From Atherix ibis (lineage: Eukaryota > Arthropoda > Insecta > Diptera > Athericidae), in assembly GCA_958298945.1 (NCBI GenBank), contig OY282606.1, positions 25,145,740 to 25,209,739 on the forward strand: 64,000 nucleotides of DNA, written 5' to 3'. The notes under the pieces were generated by a model. The model was not told the origin of the DNA. It did no database searches and saw only the letters and a program-made list of their open reading frames with translations. Both the position numbers and the translations under genes were made by a program. Of this stretch, positions 22,313 through 33,059 are shown piece by piece (positions within the stretch are counted from its first letter, which is position 1; each line of letters opens with the position of its first letter).

Positions 22313-23360
22313 CCACCTTGATCAAAAGTTGGTACATCGTTCCGATTTGAGTTCTGCTTTTGTTAAGTTGGCACATCTGTTGTTGTTATTCTCTCTAAAT
22401 CTTAACGTCATAGCTTGACATTTGCAAAAGTTACGCAGCCAACAGTACATCTATCTCTGTGTGTGTTGGCTATTTTTTACAATTTTAGAAATGAATCGAA
22501 AACCGACGAAAACATTGATAAAGTAAAATCACATTTGCAAAAGTTACGCAGCCAACAGTACATCTATCTCTGTGTGTCGTGTAGCAGCAAAGTTGGTGCC
22601 AAAAGACCTCAATTTCATGCAAAAAAAAGACTGTGTTGACGTTGCAAAAGACATGATTTGCGAGGCTGAATCCGATCTCACATTTATCAAAAGGATTATG
22701 ACTAGAGACAAGACGCGGGTTTATGAGTACGACACGCAATCCTGATATCAGGCAAGTGAATGGCGTTCACCAAATGAGCCGAGGCCAAAAACACCACGTC
22801 GTTATCAGTCAAAAAGAGGCAATGCTCACGGTTTTCATGGATTACAACGGTGTAGTGCATCATGAATTTTTGCCAGAAGGCCGGACAGTAAACAAAGAGT
22901 ATTATTTGGACGTTATAAGACGTTTGCGTGAAGCGATTCGCCGAAAGAGACCAGAATTGTGGGCAGAAAACTCGTGGATTTTGCACCATAATAACGCACC
23001 GTCGCACAGTGCCATCATTATTCCTAATTTTTTGACGAAAAATGCAACAAATACCATCTAAAAACTTCCGAATTCACCTGATTTGGCTCCCTATGACTTC
23101 TTTCTGTTCAATTGAGTTAAAAAACCATTACGGGGAACGCGTTTCAACAGCCGAGAGGAAGTAATGGAAAAATCGCAGGAAGCACTGATGGACATACCGA
23201 AAACCGAATATAAAAAATGTTTTGAGGATTGGATCAAACGCTGGCATAAGTGTGTTAAAGTCGATGGGGATTACTTTAAAGGGGACAATATAGATTTAGA
23301 TGAATAAACTTTTATTTTTAATTTTCTAAATAAATTCCGGTAACTTTTTGATCAAGGTGG
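22313..23360 (+). mobile_element. mariner, CCACCTTGATCAAAAAGTT family
   Basis: The ends CCACCTTGATCAAAAGTTGG and AACTTTTTGATCAAGGTGG are flanked by TA (22311-22312, 23361-23362). In the 5' part a block of about 47 bp (acatttgcaaaagttacgca to ctgtgtgt, about 22420-22467) is repeated at about 22531-22577. Most of the N-terminal half of the transposase is missing. The 3' half remains. Confidence 0.88.
22630..23307 (+). pseudogene. mariner transposase C-terminal half, catalytic D replaced by N
   Basis: The sequence enters at KDMICEAESDLTFIKRIMTR, with a decayed first-aspartate motif (RDKTRVYEYD). It continues as ASEWRSPNEPRPK and then AMLTVFMDYNGVVHHEFLPE and VIRRLREAIRRKRPELW. In LHHNNAPSHSA, asparagine stands where the second catalytic aspartate should be. 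A broken LAPYDFF (third D, about 23090) follows, and the end is WIKRWHKCVKVDGDYFKGD...DE and TAA. Stop at 22743, frame changes near 22750 and 23060. The closest relative in the window is the CGAGGTCTGTTC family, but the TIRs differ. Confidence 0.82.
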
Positions 23361-23529
23361 TATTACTATAGGGCTCAAAGAAGAGAGTAAAATTTAATCG
23401 TTTTTCTTAGTGTAAATTTTTTTTAAATCTTATTAAAGTGCTGCAATATGATAGTTTCTGAATCCTGTTTGATGATCATTGGGTAGAACTAAACTTAAAC
23501 CAAGCAAATTATCAAATAATTCACCTCAT

Positions 23530-25356
23530 ATAATCTTTATCTTCCGCACAAAATTCGGAGCTAAATAAGCGAGAAACGTCGAGCCAGGGCCCAGTGGCAA
23601 CGTTCAAGAATGCCAAATGAGAAGAAAAAACTGAACCAACTACAACGAAAACTGAAACAAGAAATAATTAATTATAATAACGAACGATTTACTGAATACA
23701 CAAAATCACTGCCAACTAATAAGTCACTCTGGACAGCTACCAGACGAATTCTCAAATACAAAACAGCTACACACCCGCTCCGGAATACCGACGGAACCTG
23801 GGCAAAAACGGATAAACAGAAAGTCGACATCTTTGGCAAACACTTAGAAAACATCTTTAAACCTCACGAAGATGTCCAAGACATTCTGCATGACGAACAA
23901 ATATTCCGACAAATATCAACTCAGTTGCCCATAAGTCCACCTCCTTAGTTTTTCACTCCTTCCGAAGTTAAATTCACAATAGAACACCTTTCGAATAAAA
24001 AAACCCCATGATATGACCTAATAACTTTAGAAATCCTGAAGCAAATTTACAAAAAAAACCCTCGTCCTGATAACCTATATTTATAATAGTATCCTCCTCA
24101 CATCATTTCTTCCGTTCCTGTGAAAGTTTACCATAATTAAGATGATCCCAAAACCCAATAAGCCCAAAAACCTTCCTACCTCATATAGACCTAGGTAGGA
24201 AGGTTATCAAAAATCCTAGAAAAATAGGATTTTGATCCCATGCTATCAAAAAATCCTAGAAAAATTAATCCTAAAACTCCTTTATGCCATTTTTGAAACC
24301 GAGGATGTCATTCCTTAGCATCAGTTTGGATTTCGACCTGAGCATTCCACTATCCAGCAGTGTCATCGCGTAGTCGACTACACAGCGTGTTCGCTAGAGC
24401 GTGTTTCTTGACATTTCGCATGCTTTCGATGCCCAGGCGTGTTTCTTGACATTTCGCATGCTTTTGACCGTGTATGGTACCCTGGATTGCCTTGGAAGTT
24501 GCAGCGAGTCCTACCCTCGGGTTATTTCCACATCCTTAAATCTTATCTCTCAGACCGATATTTTCAGGTAGCTGAAAATATTGAGTACTATGACATTTAT
24601 CCAATTTCCGCCGGTGTCCCTCAAGGAAGTATCCTAGGTCCTATCCTTTATAACATTTATACCCATGACATTCCTTACCACTCCTTAGAAACTTGGTTCA
24701 AAATGTGGAGAGTGAAGGTAAATGAGCAAAAATCTGCTCATGTAACTTTCACACTCTGCCGACATAACCCTAAATGGAAGTATTATTCCACAAAAAAATA
24801 GAGTACGTTACCTTGGACTTATATTCGACAAACGGTTAACCTGGAACCTTCATACGAAAACTAAAAGACGTGAACTTAACGGACGATACAAACAATTATT
24901 ACGTCTCCTAGACAGTAAATCAAAACTTACAACAACAAGTAAACTATTAATATACAATACGGTTCTGAAACCAATATGAACATATGGTCTAGAACTTTGG
25001 GGTTCGACTAAGCATTCCAACTCCCATCCAATCCAATCCCTACAATCCCGAATTTTTCGTAAAATTGTCAATGCCCCCTTTTATGTGCGAAACACTGTTA
25101 TCCACCGTGATCTAAATGTTCCATTTGTTCATGAACTGTGCATCTCCCGATATAAAAAATTCCATTCGCATCTACACTTCCACCCTAATCCTTTAGGAAG
25201 GGAACTTTTCACTCCCACTCTTCTATTGTAGTATACACCCATCGACGTTTAAAACGGCGATGGCCGAGAGATTCTCTAAAATTATAAAATAAAATTACCC
25301 TGTTCTAGAGGTAACATCGATGGGTGTTTTCCTCCACATGTCTTCATGTCCACGTA
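23530..25356 (+). pseudogene. jockey-like LINE, reverse transcriptase ORF, 5' truncated
   Basis: The order is as in jockey pol. A linker comes first (SEKRRARAQWQRSRMP, KSLWTATRRILKYK, PLRNTDGTWAKTDKQKVDIFGKHL, 23570-23860). LSNKKTP-YDLITLEILKQ (about 23990) and HQFGFRPEHSTIQQCHRVVD (about 24320-24380) follow. FLDISHAFDRVWYPGL (about 24442, first catalytic D) leads to SAGVPQGSILGPILYNIYTHDIP (about 24608-24675). YADD and neighbouring residues are lost in a deletion that joins straight to WFKMWRVKVNEQKSAHVTFTLC. The end is YLGLIFDKRLTWN and the C-terminal VLKPI-TYGLELWG. Two small internal duplications (24205-24255, 24399-24465) and several stops disable it. The 3' UTR is interrupted by a mariner at 25359. 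Confidence 0.85.
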
Positions 25357-25358
25357 TA

Positions 25359-26631
25359 CGAGGGTCATTCAACAAGTACTTAGCCTACAAAAGAAAAACG
25401 AAAATTTTGGAAACGTGGCAATTTATTTTTCCACATAATCTCCTTCAAGCTCGATACAGTTGGCCCAGCGATACTCTAACTTTTTTAACCCGAAGCAAAA
25501 TAGGCCTCCGTGGCGACGATGACCTCCTCATTCGACCCAAATCTATTCCCGGCGAGTGATTTAATCAGGTTTGGAAACAAAAAGTAGTCACAGAGGGCCA
25601 AATCTGAAAGGTACGGTGGATGGGGCAGCAATTCGTAGCGCAATTCGACCAATTTGGCCATGGCAACAGTGGAGGTGTGAGCCGGCGCGTTGTCGTGGTG
25701 GAACAGCACTTTTTTCTTCGCAAAGCGGGGCCGCTCGCAAAGCGGGGCAATTCGACGTCAAATCGGCCCAATAAGTCAGCATAGTAGCACCCCGTGATTG
25801 TTTTACTCTTCTCGAGGTAATCGATGTGGATCACACCTTGTGAATCCCAGAAAACAATGGCCGTCACCTTTCCGGCCGATTGAACAGTCTTCGCCTTCTT
25901 CGCAGCACGTTCGCCGGGTGAAGTCCACTGTTTCGACTGTTCCTTGGTCTCTGGTGTGTACCAGTGAATCCATGTTTCGTCGACGGTTACGAAACGACGC
26001 AAGAACTCTGCTGGATTGCGCTGAAACAGCGCCAAACACGTCGCCGATGTGGTCTCACGGTTGCGCTTGTTTTCCGGTGTGAGCAAACGCGGCACCCATC
26101 GCGCCGACAGCTTTCTCATGCCCAGTTCTTCGTGTAAAATATGATGCACCATTCCTACTGCGATGCCCACAGTCTCAGCTATCTCGTGAACCTTCAATCG
26201 ACGGTCTGCCAACACGAGATCGTGGACTTTTTTAACGTTTTCCTCCATAGCAGCCGTTTTCGGGGCACCTGGGCGTGGCTCATCAAAAACCGACGTGCGG
26301 CCACGAACAAACTCGTTGAACCAATTCTTGACGGTCGCCATCAAAGGAGAAGAGTCACCATACACATCATCCAAGCGATCTTTGATTTCGCTGCGCGTTT
26401 TCTCTTCCAAAAACAAGAATCTAATCATCGAACGATTTTGTTATTTTTCCATTTTTGTGCAACCGACCGACACGCTCGCTTTCAAAGGCTCTCAAAACAA
26501 AACTAATGATTCAAAATCGACTGAAACTTTGACAGTAGGCTACTAAAAGAATGTACTGTACGATGGTAAATTTCTTTTGTAACAGCAGTTCCATTGGGCG
26601 GTGAGGCTAAGTACTTGTTGAATGACTCTCG
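25359..26631 (-). mobile_element. mariner, CGAGGGTCATTCAACAAGTA family, copy 1
   Basis: Full-length 1273-bp element with TIRs CGAGGGTCATTCAACAAGTA and its inverse and TA at both sides. It is inserted in the 3' UTR of the preceding jockey-like LINE. It is almost identical to 28188-29484 over its whole length but sits in different flanking DNA, so the two are separate insertions and not a segmental duplication. A specific about 25-bp deletion (near 25493) removes the FLDGLKK-encoding segment that copy 2 keeps. Confidence 0.93.
25424..26428 (-). pseudogene. mariner transposase, one frameshift, copy 1
   Basis: The minus-strand ORF begins MIRFLFLEEKTRSEIKDRL. The first HTH (SEIKDRLDDVYGDSSPLMAT, WFNEFVRGRTSVFDEPRPG) and second HTH (KVHEIAETVGIAVGMVHHIL) are intact. 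MRKLSARWVPRLL and then VTVDETWIHWYTPETKEQ (first catalytic D) follow. KVTAIVFWDSQGVIHIDYLE leads to a frameshift after LLGRFDVEL, where a 14-bp copy of the next codons has replaced the lysine codons. The second frame continues VLFHHDNAPAHTS (second D), then LPHPPYLSDLALCDYFLF (third D), and PNLIKSLAGNRFGSNEEVIV. This is the irritans-type D,D34D layout. All catalytic aspartates survive, but not in one frame. Confidence 0.9.
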
Positions 26632-26633
26632 TA

Positions 26634-28185
26634 TTCCCTTAAAAAATCTACTTGTTACTAGCATAAGTAGTTGTAGATAACATTTAAAATAAAAAAATAA
26701 AAAATATATACTCTTTAACCATAGGTGAAATATCATTAAATATACTAAATACTACTCGTAATTGGGAAAACTTTATTTAATCTTTTAAAATAATAAAAAT
26801 ATTTATACTTATGGCCTCATTTTACTCACAACGCCATTTATAAAAAAACACTTTCATATAAAAAAAAAAACTAATAAAAAATTAAGTGTAAAATAAAGAA
26901 AAATAGAAATTCAAAGGATAAAAAGCATAAAAACCTTATGTTCAGTACATATCTTCAATCAATTAATTTCTACTTCTTATACCTGATATGTACAATAATA
27001 TTTTTATTTTATTTCATATCGAAATAAAATAGGATAAGAGAAAAGGAAAGATAAATTTTCCAATATACCAAAAACAGTCAATATAAATAGAACATTTTGA
27101 GTATACGTAGAAATTTGTTCGTTATTTCAATTTGCTAAAAGTCCCCATCACTAACAGAATATTTTATAGGATATTTATCCGAAATATTTATTATATTCAT
27201 ACACGAAATAATGAATTTTATTAATTAAATTAAAAGCAGTCTGGAATAAAATTTTGTATGGAAATGAACAAATTTGTCGTTCACATATCCTTGTTCTCGT
27301 ATTATTGTTGATGGTTTTTGGTTAGTTGGTTGGGTTGGATGTCAATGGTAAAATTGTTGTTTTCTGTCAATATCGATCGATCCATTAATATACAACAGGT
27401 ACCTGAAAGCTAACAAGGTATTGATAAATTTCTTCTCGGTTTTTTTTTTTACTTCACTAGTAAAATATGGAAGAAAATTAAGGTAAAAAGGTTGATCATA
27501 AGTTTTGGAATGAAAATTTACGATAATTGTTGGGCTAAATTAAAATTCTTTATCCTTGCTAAAAGGATATATATATATATATATCGAAGAAACTGTCTAT
27601 AAAAGGTAGTATTTATTTGTTTTTTATAATCAAAATCAAAATCAAAAAAAAATGGACTGTATAACATTATAAGTATTGAGTATAGCACTGGAAAGGTAAG
27701 AGTAGTTTTCGTAGCTACCATAATTTTAACCAGAACAATTTCTATACAGAAAAAAAAGGTCAATCCTTTTGATCAACCAAAAAAAATATATTTATATGTA
27801 CATGGTAACGTATGTATTCTATAAATAAAAAATAAAAAACTAAAACAATTTACATGTCGTTAATTTTGTGTATTTTCCAAAATACCAAACCAAAAGGATA
27901 GTAATCAGTTTATGGTAAATTTTAACACGCCCCAAATAGTTATGAATGTTCATGTTAATTTCTTTTGGATTCGCCTAGAACTTATTATTAGCATACTTAA
28001 TAGAAATGATTGAACAAAGGATGTAGAACCTTTTTTTTTTTATCTGAGCCAACAACAAAAAATAGAAGAAAAAATTAACATAAAAACCCCAAATATTTGT
28101 AATCCTTTAATCAGGATAAAAACTATGTTTTGTTTATTGTTCGCATATTGAAGGAAGGTTACGCATAGGTTAAACAATTTGAACA
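26634..28185. other. AT-rich stretch between the mariner twins
   Basis: No gene recognised. It contains an (AT)9 microsatellite at 27567-27584. Confidence 0.6.
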
Positions 28186-28187
28186 TA

Positions 28188-29484
28188 CGAGGGTCATTCA
28201 ACAAGTACTTAGCCTACAAAAGAAAAACGAAAATTTTGGAAACGTGGCAATTTATTTTTCCACATAATCTCCTTCAAGCTCGATACACTTGGCCCAGCGA
28301 TGCTCTAACTTTTTTAACCCGTCCAAAAAATACATTTTCTCGAGGGAAGCAAAATAGGCCTCCGTGGCGACGATGACCTCCTCATTCGACCCAAATCTAG
28401 TCCCGGTGAGTGATTTTTTCAGGTTTGGAAACAAAAAGTAGTAACATGGGGCCAAATCTGGAGATTACGGTGGATGGGGCAGCAATTCGTAGCGCAATTC
28501 GACCAATTTGGCCATGGCGACGGTGGAGGTGTGAGCCGGCGCGTTGTCGTGGTGGAACAGCACTTTTTTCTTCGCAAAGCGGGGCCGCTCGCAAAGCGGG
28601 GCAATTCGACGTCAAATCGGCCCAATAAGTCAGCATAGTAGCACCCCGTGATTGTTTTACCCTTCTCGAGGTAATCGATGTGGATCACACCTTATGAATC
28701 CCAGAAAACGGTGGCCGTCACCTTTCCGGCCGATTGAACAGTCTTCGCCTTCTTCGCAGCACGTTCGCCGGGTGAAGTCCACTGTTTCGACTGTTCCTTG
28801 GTCTCTGGTGTGTACCAGTGAATCCATGTTTCGTCGACGGTTACGAAACGACGCAAGAACTCCGCTGGATTGCGCTGAAACAGCGCCAAACACGTCACCG
28901 ATGTGGTCTCACGGTTGCGCTTGTTTTCCTGTGTGAGCAAACGCGGCACCCATCGCGCCGACAGCTTTCTCATGCCCAGTTCTTCGTGTAAAATATGATG
29001 CACCATTCCTACTGCGATGCCCACAGTCTCAGCTATCTCGTGAACCTTCAATCGACGGTCTGCCAACACGAGATCGTGGACTTTTTTAACGTTTTCCTCC
29101 ATAGCAGCCGTTTTCGGGGCACCTGGGCGTGGCTCATCAAAAACCGACGTGCGGCCACGAACAAACTCGTTGAACCAATTCTTGATGGTCGCCATCAAAG
29201 GAGAAGAGTCACCATACACATCATCCAAGCGATCTTTGATTTCGCTGCGCGTTTTCTCTTCCAAAAACAAGAATCTAATCATCGAACGATTTTGTTATTT
29301 TTCCATTTTTGTGCAACCGACCGACACGCTCGCTTTCAAAGGCTCTCAAAACAAAACTAATGATTCAAAATCGACTGAAACTTTGACAGTAGGCTACTAA
29401 AAGAATGTACTGTACGATGGTAAATTTCTTTTGTGACAGCAGTTCCATTGGGCGGTGAGGCTAAGTACTTGTTGAATGACCGTC
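28188..29484 (-). mobile_element. mariner, CGAGGGTCATTCAACAAGTA family, copy 2
   Basis: The left TIR is flanked by TA. The right end matches copy 1 up to gttgaatgac, but the last bases are altered (cgtcaa instead of ctctcgta), so the outer end of the 5' TIR is damaged. The body is almost identical to copy 1, which points to recent transposition. It keeps the segment that copy 1 has deleted. Confidence 0.92.
28252..29282 (-). pseudogene. mariner transposase, same frameshift as copy 1
   Basis: The minus-strand domain order is identical to copy 1, from MIRFLFLEEKTRSEIKDRL through VTVDETWIHWYTPETKEQ to LLGRFDVEL. It has the same 14-bp duplication and frameshift in front of KKVLFHHDNAPAHTS. An additional in-frame stop lies near 28692 (WDS-stop, where copy 1 reads WDSQGV). 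The C-terminus, intact here, reads SLEKMYFLDGLKKLEHRW and KCIELEGDYVEK. A deletion plus stops near 28460 damage the LAPCDFF block (third D region). Because the frameshift is shared, a defective parent must have been moved by transposase supplied from elsewhere. Confidence 0.9.
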
Positions 29485-29715
29485 AACTATGTTATTGGTA
29501 ATTCTGCCATGAATATTAGGTGTAAAAAACGGTCATTATTGTAGGTAAATTAATTTTAAGCAAATAAAGGAAACGTAAATTTTCACTGCTAATACCAGAA
29601 AAATTATAAAAATAATAAAGTTAACTGTAAAAAAATTAACAAAATCATTCCAAGGATAAAAAATGACAAATTTTCATTACCAAATATTTTCAAATTTTCT
29701 GTTGCAATTCAAATA
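29485..29715. other. short AT-rich gap
   Basis: No feature recognised. Confidence 0.4.
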
Positions 29716-29719
29716 ACGT

Positions 29720-29990
29720 AGCTTTAAAAGAAAAAATTCAACGGCGTCATAGCGAACAATGTTGAAGGATAACTAACATCACCAAATCCCGAAATTTCGT
29801 GTCCTGGAAACTTTTCCCGCCATAGAACCAAAATATGTCATGCTATGTGGCTTTTGGTGCCATTTTTTTTATAAAAATACATATTATCCAGAATAAAATC
29901 TTTAAGTTTTAGACCAAAAAATGTTACTTATCATACAGCCATAGCATTCAGAATTGACAGTAATGGTCTCACATTCTTCATTTTCAATGG
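29720..29990 (-). pseudogene. DUF4817-type transposase fragment
   Basis: On the minus strand ETITVNSECYGCMISNIFW (about 29915-29975) matches VTVNGERYRAMITDFLW. The layout of the 2.8-3.8 kb copies follows: ccacatagcatgaca for the QQDGATCH area, then gatttggtgatgttagtta for FGDVN. It is decayed, with frames broken. Confidence 0.6.
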
Positions 29991-30035
29991 CCGCTGATGC
30001 TGGACACGTTACTTTCACAGCATAGTCTATTAATA

Positions 30036-31334
30036 ACAGTTCGGCTGAAAAGTTGAGAACCATGACGTCTAGATGGCGCCTCTTGCAAAAATCTACTTAA
30101 TTATCACAAAGCACCATGCTTCAAATGATTCCTGTCAAAATTTGACAGCAATCGGTCGATTGGTTCGTGAGATATAGCATTTTGAGTGGAGCAACTTTTG
30201 TTATTGAAAACAAAATGGATAAAGACGAATTTCGTGTATCGATAAAGCATTGCTTTTTGATGAAAAAAAATACAGTGGAAACCAAAGCATGGTTTGACAA
30301 ACGTTATCCGGACTCTGCTCCAGCTACTCGTATTTCAACTGTGGAATATTGGTTTCGTCAATTTCGAACTGGTCGTACGAGCATAGTTGATGCAGAACGC
30401 AGTGGACGCCCAAAAGAGGTGGTGACGGCAGACACATAAAAAAAATCCACAAAATAATTTTAAATGACCGTAAAGTGAAGTTGAGCGAGATAGCTGAGAC
30501 TCTGAAGATATCGAAAGAGCGTGTTGGACATATCGTGCATGAATATTTGGGCATGCGAAAGCTGTGTGCAAAGTGGGTGCCGCGTGAGCTCACTGTGGAC
30601 CAAAAACAACAACGTGTTGATGATTCTGAGCAGTGTTTGGAGCTGTTCAAGCGCAATAAACCCGAATTTTTGCGTCGACATGTGACAATGGATGAAACAT
30701 GGCTCCGTCACCACACTCCAGAGTCCAATCGGCAGTCGGCAGAGTGGAGAACGAGCGACGAACCGAATCCAAAGCGTGGAAAGACGCAACAGTCGGCTGG
30801 CAAGGTGATGGCGTCTGTATTTTGGGATGCGCATGGTATAATATTCATTGACTATCTCCAGAAGGGACAGACGATCAACAGCGACTATTATATAGCGTTA
30901 TTGGATCGTTTGAAGAAAGAAATCGCTAAGAAACGGCCTCATTTGAAGAAAAAAAAAGTGTTGTTTCACCAAGACAATGCACCGTGTCACAAGTCGATGA
31001 AAACGATGGTCAAACTCAATGAATTGGGCTACGAATTGCTTCCCCATCCACCGTATTCTCCAGATCTGGCCCCCAGCGACTTTTTACTGTTTGCAGACCT
31101 CAAGAGAATGCTCGCTGGCAAGAAATTTAAGACCGATGGTGAAGTGATTGCCGAAACTGAGGCCTATTTTGAGGCAAAACCGAAAGAGTACTATAAAAAT
31201 GGTATCGAAAAGTTGGAAGATCGCTATAATCGCTGTATCGCCCTCGAAGGCAACTATGTTGAATAATAAAAATGAATTTTTCAAAAAAAAAATATTTCTA
31301 CTGTGTTTTGTTCTAAACTTTTCAGCCGAACTGT
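30036..31334 (+). mobile_element. mariner, ACAGTTCGGCTGAAAAGTT family, full length
   Basis: The TIRs ACAGTTCGGCTGAAAAGTT and AACTTTTCAGCCGAACTGT are virtually perfect and flanked by TA (30034-30035, 31335-31336). The 1299-bp length is canonical. It is the best-preserved element in the window. Confidence 0.95.
30215..31266 (+). pseudogene. mariner transposase, nearly intact, single break
   Basis: The sequence starts at MDKDEFRVSIKHCF. The first HTH (FLMKKNTVETKAWFDKRYPD) and linker RTGRTSIVDAERSGRPKEV are followed by the only break: a TAA and an apparent one-base loss in an A-run at 30437-30446. The second HTH (KLSEIAETLKISKERVGHIV) and MRKLCAKWVPREL follow. Next come VTMDETWLRHHTPES (first catalytic D), KVMASVFWDAHGIIFIDYLQ, VLFHQDNAPCHKS (second D) and PHPPYSPDLAPSDFLLF (third D, exactly 34 residues between). 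The C-terminal NRCIALEGNYVE ends with TAA. The 264 codons from 30475 are open and cover all catalytic motifs but lack the first HTH. Homopolymer error in the assembly could also explain the break. Confidence 0.92.
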
Positions 31335-31336
31335 TA

Positions 31337-31655
31337 CTATTTACACATTATTTAATTTAGATTATTTGAACACCAAACAATGTGTTAAATTTCGAAATTT
31401 TTAACATTATTTTCGAATCTCAGCAATTATATAGTTTTGGGAAAAATCGATTATAAAAATTTTTCTTTACAAAATGTTTCATGGTAAAAACTGTTGACCT
31501 AATTTCTTATAAAAATTGAATATTTGTTAATGAAAATGGTTTTATTAAATTGCAGTTGTGGGTGTAGTTTTCTTTTCTTTTTTTTTTAATCTTCAACTAT
31601 AATTTTATTGTAACAAGCAGATTTACATAACATTTTTATTTACAATATTATGCAT
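31337..31655. other. AT-rich gap
   Basis: No gene recognised. Confidence 0.5.
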
Positions 31656-31659
31656 AATG

Positions 31660-32700
31660 AAGTGGTAGTAAACACCCATCGGCGTTGCTCCAAATAACTG
31701 ACGTTAGATTCCTCTAGAAAATTTCTAGGCCACATAGTCCTTTAAGTCTCTGATGAGTGTTTCCGGGGAGGGCAGTACAGGATAATTCTCCCACAAGTGG
31801 ATTATGATGCTAGGATAAATGGGAGTGAAATTTTTCGGTGGCGGAAAATGCACAGGTCCTGAACAAAAGGAACATTTAGATCACGATGTATTACGTTGTT
31901 ACGAATATGAAAGGGGGCATCAACAATTTTATGGAGGATCCCAAAGTTCAATTTCATATGTCCAAATAGGTCTTATAATTGTATTGTTAGTTTCGAACAT
32001 TTGTCCAGTAGGCTAAGAAGCTAGTGGCTTCCAGTTTTTTTAGTCTAGTATGTGGGTTCCATCTTAATCTCTTGTCCAGATAAAGTCCCAAATAACGTAC
32101 TTTATCACATTTTGGAATTATATTTGTATTAAGGTATAAAAGGGTAGGTTTTCCTCGACAAAAATTGAAAGTAATGTGAGTACTCTTCTGTTTATTTACC
32201 CTCACTCTCCATCTTTTAAACCAAAATTGAAGATTGTTGGAAGCTATGCCAGGATTTGTATGGGTAGCAAGTATGGCCGTATCATATACATTAGTGGCAA
32301 TGATAGTATAAGGATCAGATAGGATATTATAGGTATAAATATTATATAAAATGGGCCTTGTAGGACTCCGGCTAAAATAGGTTATATTTCCAAGGATTCT
32401 GAGAAAATTGCAATTTGGAAATGACGTTGGGAGAGATATAAATTAATGATAAGGTAGTATGTTGAAGGAAGAAAGATCTTAAATTTCCAGAGGAGTCCAA
32501 GATGCCACACACGATCAAAAGCTTGGGCAACATATAAAAACAATCCTGGGAAATACTCTTTCCTCTCAAGAGAGGATGCAATGTGATCTACAACGTGATG
32601 GCATTGCTGGATTATGGAGTGTTCAGATCCAAAAGCCAAATTGGTGATCAGGAATCATTAACTAGGACTGGGTAGAATCGTTTTAATAGGAGTTTTTCAA
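31660..32700 (-). pseudogene. jockey-like LINE reverse transcriptase, 3' part
   Basis: On the minus strand the order is FGSEHSIIQQCHHVVDHIAS (about 32580-32635), then FLYVAQAFDRVWHLGLLWKF (first catalytic D). GVLQGPFYIIF (a poor GVPQGSILGPILY, about 32340-32375) follows. After the lost YADD region come MRVNKQKSTHITFNFCRGKP and CDKVRYLGLYLDKRLRWNPH (about 32050-32205). The tail decodes to I-RPIWT-N-TLG. The end at 31660-31750 shows aaacacccatcg, resembling the 3' UTR of the 23.5-25.35 kb LINE (acacccatcgacg). Same family, opposite strand, and frames broken repeatedly. Confidence 0.82.
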
Positions 32701-33058
32701 AAATCCTACCAAAGGTTGGTAAAAGACTGATACTCGTATATAAAACCATTTGAACATATCGATAGTATAGCTTCTAATCCAGTTAAGAAGGCAGTCGTCG
32801 AAAAAAGACTTTGATACCAGACTCTGTTAAAAGCCTTTGAAAAAATTAAGTGTAATAATTCTACACTTCCCAGAAAATGGAGAGTGTGGCTCCAGTTTTT
32901 TAGCTCAAATCATCAGTGAATCTTTTGCTACAGAAACCATATTGATAATTATTGAGGTTAGCTTTCTTTATTCAACATATTTCATTAGCTGATGATCAGC
33001 TATCAACGTTTCAATGACCTAAGAAAGAAGGGACGTTAGTGCAATGGATTGGTAATCG
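32701..33058 (-). pseudogene. second non-LTR reverse transcriptase fragment
   Basis: Minus-strand pieces are NYQYGFCSKRFTDD (about 32905-32960, the NQYGFR..RST motif) and NRVWYQSLFST (about 32800-32840, the AFDRVWH motif of RT). They precede the expected position of the neighbouring fragment in a different sub-family, so this is a separate, older LINE copy. No frame longer than about 30 codons survives. Confidence 0.6.
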
Positions 33059-33059
33059 G

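Noticed and set aside
25571..26506. Long plus-strand open frames opposite the 25.4-kb mariner transposase (and equivalents in the 28.2-kb copy)
   Set aside because: They are antisense shadows of a conserved transposase gene. The minus strand carries all family motifs.
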